Of a stretch of DNA of 37,836 nt, positions 22,814 to 30,357 are shown piece after piece. How positions within the stretch are numbered: position 1 is the stretch's first letter; every line of letters starts with the position of its first letter. Source of the DNA: Blautia sp. An81 (GTDB lineage: Bacteria; Bacillota; Clostridia; Lachnospirales; Lachnospiraceae). The stretch spans positions 1-37,836 of the forward strand of contig NZ_NFHH01000034.1 in assembly GCF_002161285.1 (NCBI RefSeq), given 5' to 3'. Below the pieces are notes generated by a model. The model worked only from the letters and a program-made list of their open reading frames with translations. It did not search any database and was not told where the DNA came from. Both the position numbers and the translations under genes were made by a program.

Positions 22814-24295
22814 ATGGGAAAACCGACAGGATTTTTAGATTATGAGAGAAAAGACGCAGTACAGACACCGCCTTTAGAGAGAATTAAGAACTTTAATGAA
22901 TTCAAGAAACCTCTGCCCTTAGAGGAACAGCAGATCCAGGGAGCCCGCTGCATGGAATGCGGCGTTCCCTTCTGCCAGGCAGGTATGATGATCGCAGGGA
23001 TGGCTTCCGGCTGTCCGCTGCACAACCTGGTGCCGGAGACCAATGATCTGGTATACCGGGGAAAATGGAGACAGGCTTACGAGAGACTGTCCAAGACCCA
23101 CAGTTTTCCGGAATTTACCAGCCATGTGTGTCCTGCTCTGTGCGAAGCTGCCTGTACCTGTAATATTAACGGAGACCCGGTAGCCACAAAAGACAATGAA
23201 AAGGCAATTATCGAGACTGCCTGGAAAAACGGCTGGGTAGTTCCCCAGGTGCCGCCTGTGCGTACCGGAAAGAAAGTGGCGGTAGTAGGCAGCGGTCCTT
23301 CCGGACTGGCGGCAGCTCAGGAACTGAACCGGAAAGGACACTGGGTAACGGTATTTGAGAGGAATGACCGGGTAGGAGGACTTCTCCGCTACGGGATCCC
23401 CAACATGAAGCTGGACAAATCCATCATTGACCGGAGAGTGAAGCTCATGGAAGAAGAAGGAGTAGTCTTTAAAACCGGCGTGGACGTAGGCAAAGATGTG
23501 AAAGCTCAGGAACTTCTGAAAGAATTTGACCGGGTAGTCCTGGCCTGCGGAGCCTCCAATCCAAGAGATATCCAGGTGCCGGGAAGAGATGCGGGAAACA
23601 TCTATTTTGCCGTAGACTTCCTGAAATCTGTGACCAAGAGCCTTCTGGATTCTAATTTTAAAGACAACCAGTTTATCCCTGCGAAAGGAAAACATGTGCT
23701 GGTCATCGGCGGCGGCGATACGGGAAATGACTGTGTGGGAACTGCTATCCGCCTGGGAGCAAAATCCGTTACCCAGTTAGAGATGATGCCTAAGCCCTCA
23801 GAAACCAGAACTCCCGGGAATCCATGGCCGGAGTGGCCAAGAGTGCTGAAGACCGATTATGGCCAGGAGGAATCCATTGCAGTCTTCGGGAAAGACCCCA
23901 GAATCTATCAGACAACTGTGACAGAATTTTTAAAAGACGACAAAGGTAATGTGCAGAAAGCCAAGATCGTCAGCCTGGAGCCGAAGAAAGACGAAAAGAC
24001 AGGACGTATGAACATGGTTCCGGTGGAAGGCACAGAAAAAGTCATTGACGCCCAGCTGGTGCTGATCGCAGCAGGTTTCCTGGGAAGCCAGAAATATGTG
24101 ACAGACGCTTTCAAAGTAGACTTGAATCCAAGGACCAACGTGCTGACAAAACCCGATGAATACCAGACCAGCGTGCCCAGAGTATTTACAGCAGGAGATA
24201 TGCACAGAGGCCAGTCCCTGGTAGTATGGGCTATTACAGAGGGAAGAAAAGCGGCAGAGGCGGTAGATAAAGATTTGATGGGATATACCGTATAA
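22814..24295 (+). CDS. gltD: glutamate synthase, NADPH-dependent small subunit
   Basis: 493 residues. The N-terminal Fe-S domain has the cysteine groups CMECGVPFCQ, SGCPLHN and CPALCEAACTCN. An FAD site (VAVVGSGPSGLAAAQEL) and an NAD(P)H site (VLVIGGGDTGNDCVG) follow, then the C-terminal flavin segment FTAGDMHRGQSLVVWAI. It oxidises NADPH and passes electrons to GltB. It starts 2 bp after gltB, so the two are translationally coupled. Together with GSI/GSIII it forms the GS-GOGAT ammonia-assimilation cycle. Confidence 0.96.
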   Translation: MGKPTGFLDYERKDAVQTPPLERIKNFNEFKKPLPLEEQQIQGARCMECGVPFCQAGMMIAGMASGCPLHNLVPETNDLVYRGKWRQAYERLSKTHSFPEFTSHVCPALCEAACTCNINGDPVATKDNEKAIIETAWKNGWVVPQVPPVRTGKKVAVVGSGPSGLAAAQELNRKGHWVTVFERNDRVGGLLRYGIPNMKLDKSIIDRRVKLMEEEGVVFKTGVDVGKDVKAQELLKEFDRVVLACGASNPRDIQVPGRDAGNIYFAVDFLKSVTKSLLDSNFKDNQFIPAKGKHVLVIGGGDTGNDCVGTAIRLGAKSVTQLEMMPKPSETRTPGNPWPEWPRVLKTDYGQEESIAVFGKDPRIYQTTVTEFLKDDKGNVQKAKIVSLEPKKDEKTGRMNMVPVEGTEKVIDAQLVLIAAGFLGSQKYVTDAFKVDLNPRTNVLTKPDEYQTSVPRVFTAGDMHRGQSLVVWAITEGRKAAEAVDKDLMGYTV

Positions 24296-24339
24296 AATTG
24301 TGGACATAAGCCCTGCCACTCCAAAAAAGGGAATAGAAA

Positions 24340-24365
24340 AGCCCCGGTGCTGGAACACCGGGGCT
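24340..24365. terminator. GC-rich hairpin after gltD
   Basis: AGCCCCGGTG, hexaloop CTGGAA, CACCGGGGCT. On the plus strand it is followed by ATTCGC, a poor T-tract. On the reverse strand it is followed by TTTTCTATTCCCTTTTTT, which is better. It probably ends gltD transcription and shields the toxin locus. Confidence 0.5.
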
Positions 24366-24464
24366 ATTCGCTGTCGTCCACAATGGACTTGCATTATCTT
24401 TTTGCCTATGGGCATTATAGTATATGCGGATTTTGTTTTCAATATGCAAATTGCAGAAACAAGA

Positions 24465-24546
24465 TTGAAGAAATAGAGGCTGCATGGTAGAATAGGAACA
24501 CGGGAAACCATAGAGCCAGGCGGCTTACCCTCCGATTTCCGGAGGG
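24465..24546 (+). promoter_or_regulatory. toxin mRNA promoter and 5' regulatory hairpin
   Basis: TTGAAG (24465-24470), 17-bp spacer, TAGAAT (24488-24493), so the mRNA starts near 24500. Its 5' end, GGGAAACCATAGA (24502-24514) plus ACCCTC (24527-24532), is complementary to GAGGGT (24739-24744) and TCTATGGTTTCCC (24753-24765) at the 3' end. CCCTCC at 24528 and 24552 can pair with GGAGGG at 24541 and with the Shine-Dalgarno at 24570-24575, hiding the start. T-rich sequence after 24765 would end transcription. Confidence 0.6.
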
Positions 24547-24583
24547 GCGAACCCTCCAGACGAAAGAAAGGAGGGCGATGCCA

Positions 24584-24679
24584 ATGTATGTTACATATGC
24601 TGATTTGATTCAGCTTTTAATATTCATTGTTGCCCTTGTTGGTCTCGTATATGAGATTTTCAAGGATAAAAGAAAGTAG
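24584..24679 (+). CDS. type I toxin peptide, holin-like/TxpA-type
   Basis: 31 residues: a short polar start (MYVTYADLIQ), one hydrophobic segment (LLIFIVALVGLVYEIF) and a basic tail (KDKRK). This is the pattern of the 'putative holin-like toxin' family of Firmicute type I toxins, which insert in the membrane. ATG 24584 has AAGGAGG 9 nt upstream; ATG 24578 in the same frame is only 3 nt away from it. The mRNA has complementary 5' and 3' ends and a sequestered ribosome binding site, and a convergent antisense RNA overlaps its 3' part. It stands between gltD and glnA, a compact insertion in a core region. Confidence 0.75.
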   Translation: MYVTYADLIQLLIFIVALVGLVYEIFKDKRK

Positions 24680-24772
24680 CCGCCACTACTGCCAACAGTG
24701 ACGGCTGACGCTATAAAGCGTTAAATTTAGTTACCATTGAGGGTAGACCGCTTCTATGGTTTCCCTTTTTCT
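24665..24772 (-). ncRNA. antisense antitoxin RNA (RatA-like arrangement)
   Basis: Reverse-strand promoter: TTGAAT (24807-24802), 17-bp spacer, TATATT (24784-24779), so RNA starts near 24772. It runs across the toxin mRNA 3' region. It ends at a hairpin, AGCCGTCACT with AGTAGTGGCGGCT (about 24706-24680), followed by ACTTTCTTTT inside the toxin's last codons. About 105 nt. Its 5' end repeats the toxin mRNA 5' end (GGGAAACCATAGA). The convergent 3'-overlapping layout resembles txpA/RatA. No antitoxin protein is seen. Confidence 0.65.
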
Positions 24773-24868
24773 ATTCTCAATATAACACATTGGGCTGCAG
24801 GATTCAAGATATTTTGAAGATCCTTTAAGAGTGTCTTGCAAAAATACGAATAATTTCCCAGGCCATAT

Positions 24869-25091
24869 CTTGACTTTTCAATTTTACACTGCTATAATAC
24901 CACCCATGAAGGACAAAGGCGTTCTTATTCAGGCGGGGACCTGAGTAAGTGCGCCCTTTTTCATTACATAAGAAAGTCCGCTGTACTTTCCTGTGTGATG
25001 AAAAGGCCAGAGCATATCCTGTCGCCAAATAGGAATGCAGGGCCGGCTGCCCGCTGCCTTAAGCGGGATTGTTGATTAATTCAGAAAGGAC
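24869..25091 (+). promoter_or_regulatory. glnA promoter and structured leader with early terminator
   Basis: TTGACT (24869-24874), 17-bp spacer, TATAAT (24892-24897); RNA start near 24904. A terminator begins ~11 nt later: AAAGGCG (24915-24921), CTTATTCAGG (24924-24933), hexaloop CGGGGA, CCTGAGTAAG (24940-24949), CGCCCTTTTT. A second fold follows, TTTTCAT-n-ACA-n-GAAAGT with ACTTTC-n-TGT-n-ATGAAAA (about 24958-25003), then CCCGCT/AGCGGG near 25050-25067. The ~190-nt leader is long for such a gene and looks like attenuation control. Confidence 0.65.
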
Positions 25092-25103
25092 ATGGTGGTC
25101 ATT

Positions 25104-26435
25104 ATGGCGAAATACACCAGAGAGGATATTCTGCATATGGCAGAGGAAGAAGACGTGGAATTTATCCGTCTTCAGTTTACCGATATGTTCGGTACTATGA
25201 AGAATATTGCGATTCCTTTCGGCAAGCTGGAAAAGGCTATGGATAATGAATGTGTGATCGATGCTTCTTCTATGGAGAGCTTCTATAGAAACGAAGAGGA
25301 GGATATGTATCTCCACCCGGATCTGGATACTTTCTGCATTCTTCCATGGAGACCCCAGCAGGGAAAGGTAGCCAGATTTATCTGCGATATTTATAAGGCG
25401 GACGGGACACCTTATAAGGAAAGTCCCAGATACATTCTTCAGAACGCTGTGAAAAAAGCTGAGGAAAAGGGATATACTTTTAAGGTAAATCCGGAATGTG
25501 AGTTTTTCCTTTTCCATACCGATGATAATGGTTCTCCTACTACCCTGACGCACGAGAGAGCCGGTTTTCTGGATCTGAGTCCGGTGGACCTGGGGGAGAA
25601 TGCCAGAAGAGACATTGTACTGACTCTGGAGGATATGGGATATGAAGTAGCTTCTTCCCATCATGAGATCGCTCCCGGTCAGCATGAGATTGATTTTACT
25701 ATGTCAGATGTGATGGACACAGCGGATAAGCTGATGACCTTTAAGGTGGCGGTCCGCACTGTGGCAAAGCGTCATGGACTCCACGCCACATTCATGCCAA
25801 AGCCAAGATCCGAGGTAAACGGTTCAGGTATGCATATCAACATGGCTCTTTACAAGGATGGAAAAAATATATTTGAAGATCCCCAGGACAGTCTGGGACT
25901 GAGTAAAGAAGCATATTCCTTTATCGCCGGGCTGCTGGAACATATCAAGGGTATGACAGCGGTTTTCAATCCTCTGGTGAATTCCTACAAACGCCTGGTA
26001 CCGGGATTTGAAGCACCCTCAGATGTAACCTGGTCTTCTACCCAGAGGACAGCACTCATAAAGGTATGCCAGGGTATGAGAGAAGAGAAGGCTATTGAGC
26101 TGAGAAGTCCGGATCCTTCTGCAAATCCTTATCTGGTATTTGCCCTGTGCCTGGAAGCCGGTATTGACGGTATAGAACAGGGACTGGAGGCGCCTGCCGA
26201 ACTGAAGAGAAGCATCCGGGATTTGTCCGAAGAAGAGAAAAATAATCAGGGTATCGAAGCCCTGCCGGAAAATTTAAGCGATGCGTTATATGAGATGGGA
26301 AGAGATGTCTGGGTAAAGGAGATGCTGGGAGAATCTTTTCTGGAGCATTATAAAAAAGGCAAGAGAAAAGAGTGGAAGAGTTATATGAAGCAGGTTTCCG
26401 AATGGGAACTGGAACAGTATCTGTACCAGATTTAA
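25104..26435 (+). CDS. glnA: glutamine synthetase type I
   Basis: 443 residues, GSI-alpha length. Motifs include IRLQFTDMFGTMKNIAIP, VNPECEFFLF (metal-binding Glu), the EIDFTMSDVMDTADKL segment, the MPKPRSEVNGSGMHINMAL ammonia/ATP site and the LVPGFEAPSDVTWS glutamate site. The adenylylation motif of proteobacterial GSI is not evident, as expected for the Bacillus-like form, which is controlled by feedback inhibition. I prefer ATG 25104 (MAKYTREDI, the conserved start); ATG 25092 in frame has only 2 nt to AGAAAGGA. It heads a group with an ANTAR regulator and dapL. Confidence 0.95.
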   Translation: MAKYTREDILHMAEEEDVEFIRLQFTDMFGTMKNIAIPFGKLEKAMDNECVIDASSMESFYRNEEEDMYLHPDLDTFCILPWRPQQGKVARFICDIYKADGTPYKESPRYILQNAVKKAEEKGYTFKVNPECEFFLFHTDDNGSPTTLTHERAGFLDLSPVDLGENARRDIVLTLEDMGYEVASSHHEIAPGQHEIDFTMSDVMDTADKLMTFKVAVRTVAKRHGLHATFMPKPRSEVNGSGMHINMALYKDGKNIFEDPQDSLGLSKEAYSFIAGLLEHIKGMTAVFNPLVNSYKRLVPGFEAPSDVTWSSTQRTALIKVCQGMREEKAIELRSPDPSANPYLVFALCLEAGIDGIEQGLEAPAELKRSIRDLSEEEKNNQGIEALPENLSDALYEMGRDVWVKEMLGESFLEHYKKGKRKEWKSYMKQVSEWELEQYLYQI

Positions 26436-26521
26436 ATATTTTTTAATCGGCAATGCAAACATCCTATAGGATGTCTGCTATAAGGTACTCGCAGAATTAA
26501 AGAAAAGGCAGGGAGCAGTAT

Positions 26522-27073
26522 ATGAGCATCATCATTGTGGCATTACCCAAGATTGAAGATGCAAAGCGGATACGAAAGATCCTGATGAACCATGGATTTG
26601 AAAATGTAGTATCCTGCTGTACCGCTTCCGCAGCTTTAATCGAGGCAAATCAAGATCAGAGAGGACTGATCATCAGCGGCTATAAACTTCCGGATATGCA
26701 TTATACCCAGTTGTATGAATGTATACCAAAATATTTTGAAATGCTGCTGATGGGATCAGCAAATGTTGTAAGCTCGGCAGAAAGCGGAATCATCGCCGTG
26801 ACTATGCCAGTGAAAATATATGATTTAGTCAATACCGTGGAAATGGTCCTCAGCCAGGTAGAACGGCGGTATAAAAAAGACAGGAAAAAACCAAGGAAGA
26901 GGACGGAGAAAGAAGAAAACTATATTAGGAACGCCAAGTTCCTGCTGATGGAGCGTAATCATCTTTCAGAAGAAGAGGCCTATCGCTACATTCAGAAATG
27001 CAGCATGGACAACGGCACGAATATGGTAGAAACTGCCCAGATGATATTGACGTTGATCTATGACGAATGTTAA
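26522..27073 (+). CDS. ANTAR-domain RNA-binding antiterminator with degenerate receiver
   Basis: 183 residues. Residues 1-110 fold like a response-regulator receiver ([20 protein letters not shown], then [10 protein letters not shown] and [12 protein letters not shown]). The phospho-accepting Asp is not there: G53 occupies the position before YKLPD, and the acidic pocket is absent. A basic linker leads to a C-terminal ANTAR three-helix domain (residues ~130-180: [20 protein letters not shown], then [10 protein letters not shown]). ANTAR proteins bind paired RNA hairpins and prevent termination. Placed 86 bp after glnA and 14 bp before dapL, it probably senses nitrogen state without phosphorylation and acts on leader terminators such as those of glnA. 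Confidence 0.85.
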   Translation: MSIIIVALPKIEDAKRIRKILMNHGFENVVSCCTASAALIEANQDQRGLIISGYKLPDMHYTQLYECIPKYFEMLLMGSANVVSSAESGIIAVTMPVKIYDLVNTVEMVLSQVERRYKKDRKKPRKRTEKEENYIRNAKFLLMERNHLSEEEAYRYIQKCSMDNGTNMVETAQMILTLIYDEC

Positions 27074-27087
27074 AGGAGAAATGTGAT

Positions 27088-28302
27088 ATGTTTACTATTA
27101 ATGAGAATTATCTGAAGCTTCCTGGAAGCTATCTGTTCTCTGATATTGCAAAAAAAATCGCAGCATATCAGAAGGAAAATCCGGAAAAAGAAATCATCCG
27201 ACTGGGAATCGGAGATGTGACACAGCCCCTGGCGCCGGCGATCATTGAGGCTCTTCACGGAGCTGTGGAAGAGATGGCTCATGCAGAGACCTTCCACGGA
27301 TATGCGCCGGATAAGGGCTACGCTTTCCTGAGAGAGGCTATTGCGAAAAATGATTATCAGGATCGCAGTTGTGACATTGATCCAGAAGAAATCTTCGTAT
27401 CTGACGGAGCGAAATGTGACTCCGGAAATATTCAGGAGATCCTGGGATTGGATAATAAGATTGCTGTGTGCGATCCGGTTTACCCCGTATATGTAGATAC
27501 CAACGTTATGGCGGGAAGAACAGGAAATTATAATAAGACGACACAGAATTTTGACGGTATGATCTACATGCCCTGTACGGCAGAGAATAATTTTGCCCCG
27601 GAATTTCCAAAGGAAACCCCGGATGTGATCTATCTCTGCTTTCCAAATAATCCTACAGGCTCTACGATCAGTAAAGAACAGCTTCAGGGCTGGGTGGATT
27701 ACGCCAATAAAAACGGCAGTCTGATCATTTACGATGCGGCCTATGAGGCTTATATCACTGAGGAGGACGTGCCTCACAGCATTTATGAATGTGAAGGAGC
27801 AAAAACCTGTGCTATTGAGCTGAGAAGTTTTTCCAAGAATGCGGGATTCACCGGCGTCCGTCTGGGATTTGCGGTAGTGCCGAAAGATCTGAAGTCCGGA
27901 GGAGTTTCCTTAAATGACCTCTGGGCCAGAAGACACGGGACCAAGTATAACGGAGCTCCTTATATCGTGCAGAAAGCAGGAGCTGCTGTGTATACAGAAG
28001 CAGGAAAAGCCCAGGTAAAAGAGCAGGTTGCATATTATATGAGAAATGCGCACGCCATATATAATGGTCTGAAAGACGCAGGCTATACAGTCAGCGGCGG
28101 CGTGAATGCTCCTTATGTATGGCTGAAAACGCCGGGTAACCAGACCTCCTGGGAATTCTTCGACACCCTTCTCCATGAGGTGAATGTGGTAGGAACTCCT
28201 GGAAGCGGTTTCGGCGCCTGCGGAGAAGGCTATTTCCGGTTAAGTGCTTTCGGCACCTATGAAAACACAATAGAGGCGATTAAGAGGATTACGAAGATGT
28301 AA
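27088..28302 (+). CDS. dapL: LL-diaminopimelate aminotransferase
   Basis: 404 residues, a class I/II PLP aminotransferase of the DapL type. It starts [19 protein letters not shown] and has [13 protein letters not shown] and [14 protein letters not shown], with the PLP lysine in [15 protein letters not shown]. It makes LL-diaminopimelate from tetrahydrodipicolinate using glutamate, a one-step route to lysine and cell-wall precursor. ATG 27088 is correctly spaced after AAAGGAG; an in-frame start at 27067 overlaps the previous gene. A terminator follows at 28316. Its place after glnA and the ANTAR gene links a glutamate-dependent transaminase to nitrogen control. Confidence 0.94.
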   Translation: MFTINENYLKLPGSYLFSDIAKKIAAYQKENPEKEIIRLGIGDVTQPLAPAIIEALHGAVEEMAHAETFHGYAPDKGYAFLREAIAKNDYQDRSCDIDPEEIFVSDGAKCDSGNIQEILGLDNKIAVCDPVYPVYVDTNVMAGRTGNYNKTTQNFDGMIYMPCTAENNFAPEFPKETPDVIYLCFPNNPTGSTISKEQLQGWVDYANKNGSLIIYDAAYEAYITEEDVPHSIYECEGAKTCAIELRSFSKNAGFTGVRLGFAVVPKDLKSGGVSLNDLWARRHGTKYNGAPYIVQKAGAAVYTEAGKAQVKEQVAYYMRNAHAIYNGLKDAGYTVSGGVNAPYVWLKTPGNQTSWEFFDTLLHEVNVVGTPGSGFGACGEGYFRLSAFGTYENTIEAIKRITKM

Positions 28303-28315
28303 TCAAAGATATCCT

Positions 28316-28358
28316 GTCCGAAGTATCTGGATTTTTCTGGGTATTTCGGACTTTTTTA
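28316..28358 (+). terminator. intrinsic terminator of the glnA-dapL group
   Basis: GTCCGAAGTATC, 12-nt loop, GGTATTTCGGAC (ends 28351), then TTTTTTAATTTC. Confidence 0.8.
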
Positions 28359-28402
28359 ATTTCTTTTTTGATTGAATAGGTGAACCGGGGGAGCGTGGTG
28401 AG

Positions 28403-28502
28403 CAAGAATACAGGTGTGTTTTCTGCTCAGCCTGCGCCGCTTTGAGCCTGAGGTCTCAAAGCTATGCTCGGGAAATTCGCTGAAAACACACCTGTATTCT
28501 TG
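28403..28502. repeat. palindromic intergenic repeat
   Basis: Perfect 21-bp inverted arms at 28403-28423 (starting CAAGAATACAGG) and 28482-28502 (ending CCTGTATTCTTG), enclosing a second stem GCTTTGAG/CTCAAAGC near 28439-28462. The 400-bp gap between dapL and aspS holds the terminator, this element and about 200 bp in which I see no gene and only a weak TATAAA near 28641. Size and symmetry suggest a REP- or MITE-like element. Confidence 0.65.
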
Positions 28503-28706
28503 AAGCTACGGTTGTTTCCGCTGCCGGGGGACAAAGGTTGTACGGCATTGCAGGAATTCAATTAAAAAAGAAATTTGGATGGTATGCTGGTGCTGGATGT
28601 CGAGTGAAAAGCACGGTTGGTCGGTGCGTGGTCGCTTAGATATAAAAGAAGATCAGAATAGTTGCAATAGAGAGTGATAGTTTTGGTAAAGGAAGGGAAT
28701 GGGATT

Positions 28707-30035
28707 ATGGAATTTGTTAAGGGTATTGTTGAGAGAGAAAAGTCTGGATATGAGGAGTTTTTGGAGAAGGCGGAGGGGGATACTGCCTGTCTGGAGGGGG
28801 CGGTCCATAGTCTTCGGGATATGGGGGAGATTGGGTTTGTGATTCTTAGAAGCAGGGAAGGGCTTCTTCAGGCTGTCTGGGAGGAAGGCGTCTCCAGAGA
28901 GGATCTGAAGGAGTTTCATGAAGGGGATTGTATCCGTGTGACGGGAACTGTGAAAACTGAAGAGAGAGCTCCCCAGGGAAAGGAATTGAGGATTAAGGAA
29001 ACGGAATTTTTGTCTAAGGTTGACCAGCCTTTGCCCCTGCCGGTAGGAAAGTGGAACCTGAACACGTCCCTGGAAGCCAAACTGAACATGCGCCCTGTCT
29101 CTTTAAGGAATGTAAGAGAGAGGGCGAAATTCCGTATTCAGGAAGGGATCACCAGAGGTTTCCGGGATTTCCTGTATCATCAGGGTTTTACAGAGATCCA
29201 CAGCCCCAAGATCGGAGCAAAAAGTGCCGAGGGCGGCGCCAACCTTTTCAAGCTGGAATATTTCCATCATCCTGCAGTGCTCCAGCAGAGCCCCCAGCTT
29301 TATAAACAGATGATGGTAGGCGTGTTTGACCGGGTATTTGAGACCGGGCCTGTATTCCGGGCAGAGAAACACAACACCAGAAGACATCTGAACGAATATA
29401 CCAGCCTGGACTTTGAGATGGGTTATATTGACAGCTTTTACGATATCTGCCGGATGGAGACAGGATTTTTGAAATACACCATGGATCTTTTGAACAGAGA
29501 ATACAGGAAAGAACTGGATATTTTAAAGGTAACTCTTCCTGAGATCAAAGAAATTCCCTGTGTAACTTTCCAGAAAGCAAAGGAACTGGTTTCTGAAAAA
29601 TACCAGAGAAAGATCCGGGCGCCTTTTGATCTGGAACCGGAGGAGGAAGAACTGATCGGAAAATACTTCCAGGAAGAGTGCGGATCAGACTTTGTTTTTG
29701 TTACCCATTATCCTTCTAAGAAACGTCCTTTCTACGCTATGGATGATCCGGAAGACAGCCGCTATACTTTAAGTTTTGACCTGCTGTATAAGGGACTGGA
29801 GATCACTACAGGAGGCCAGAGGATCCATGATTATCAGATGCTGAAAGATAAGATCGCAGCAAAGGGTATGAGCGAAGAAGGACTGGAACAGTATCTGGAT
29901 GCTTTTAAATACGGCATGCCTCCCCACGGAGGACTGGGCATCGGCCTGGAAAGACTGACCATGCAGCTTTTAGGAGAGGACAACATCCGGGAGACTACTT
30001 TATTCCCAAGAGATTTAACAAGGCTTGAGCCCTAG
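28707..30035 (+). CDS. aspS: aspartyl-tRNA synthetase, archaeal type, probably non-discriminating
   Basis: 442 residues, much shorter than the ~590-residue bacterial AspRS because the GAD insertion is absent. An N-terminal OB-fold anticodon domain (about 1-115) is followed by the class II core: motif 2 in FRAEKHNTRRHLNEYTSLD and motif 3 in GGLGIGLERL. This archaeal-type enzyme in Clostridia usually charges both tRNA-Asp and tRNA-Asn with Asp. The downstream gatCAB genes then convert Asp-tRNA-Asn to Asn-tRNA-Asn, and the shared operon supports that reading. ATG 28707 follows AAGGAAGG. Confidence 0.88.
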   Translation: MEFVKGIVEREKSGYEEFLEKAEGDTACLEGAVHSLRDMGEIGFVILRSREGLLQAVWEEGVSREDLKEFHEGDCIRVTGTVKTEERAPQGKELRIKETEFLSKVDQPLPLPVGKWNLNTSLEAKLNMRPVSLRNVRERAKFRIQEGITRGFRDFLYHQGFTEIHSPKIGAKSAEGGANLFKLEYFHHPAVLQQSPQLYKQMMVGVFDRVFETGPVFRAEKHNTRRHLNEYTSLDFEMGYIDSFYDICRMETGFLKYTMDLLNREYRKELDILKVTLPEIKEIPCVTFQKAKELVSEKYQRKIRAPFDLEPEEEELIGKYFQEECGSDFVFVTHYPSKKRPFYAMDDPEDSRYTLSFDLLYKGLEITTGGQRIHDYQMLKDKIAAKGMSEEGLEQYLDAFKYGMPPHGGLGIGLERLTMQLLGEDNIRETTLFPRDLTRLEP

Positions 30036-30049
30036 AGAGGAGCGAAACA

Positions 30050-30343
30050 ATGAGCGCACAGAGAATAGACGATACAGTAATGGAAAATATAGAGATCCTG
30101 GCAAAGCTTTCCATGTCTGAGGATGAACGGGAAGAAATGCGGACAGAGCTGGAAAAAATCCTGGATTATGTAGAAAAGCTTAATGAACTGGATACGGAAA
30201 ATGTGGAGGCAGCTTCCCATATCTTCCCACTGGAAAATGTGTTCCGGGAGGACGAAGTGACCAACGGGGACGCCCAGGAGGAAATGCTGGCCAACGCTCC
30301 GGTGAAAAAAGAAGGACAGTATCAGGTTCCCAAGACCGTGTAG
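30050..30343 (+). CDS. gatC: Asp/Glu-tRNA amidotransferase subunit C
   Basis: 97 residues, typical GatC. It starts with IDDTVMENIEILAKLSMSED and the helical LEKILDYVEKLNELDTENVE, and ends with an extended segment (LRED-like FREDEV, then VPKTV) that wraps around GatA and GatB. It stabilises the amidotransferase. It follows aspS by 14 bp with GAGAGGAG as ribosome binding site, and gatA starts a few bases after its stop. Confidence 0.93.
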   Translation: MSAQRIDDTVMENIEILAKLSMSEDEREEMRTELEKILDYVEKLNELDTENVEAASHIFPLENVFREDEVTNGDAQEEMLANAPVKKEGQYQVPKTV

Positions 30344-30357
30344 AAAGGATGAAAGAC

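Noticed and set aside
24904-25091. Known glutamine riboswitch (glnA RNA) or T-box in the glnA leader
   Set aside because: I could not find the conserved junction or E-loop features of the glutamine aptamer, nor a T-box sequence; only generic hairpins and the early terminator are supported.
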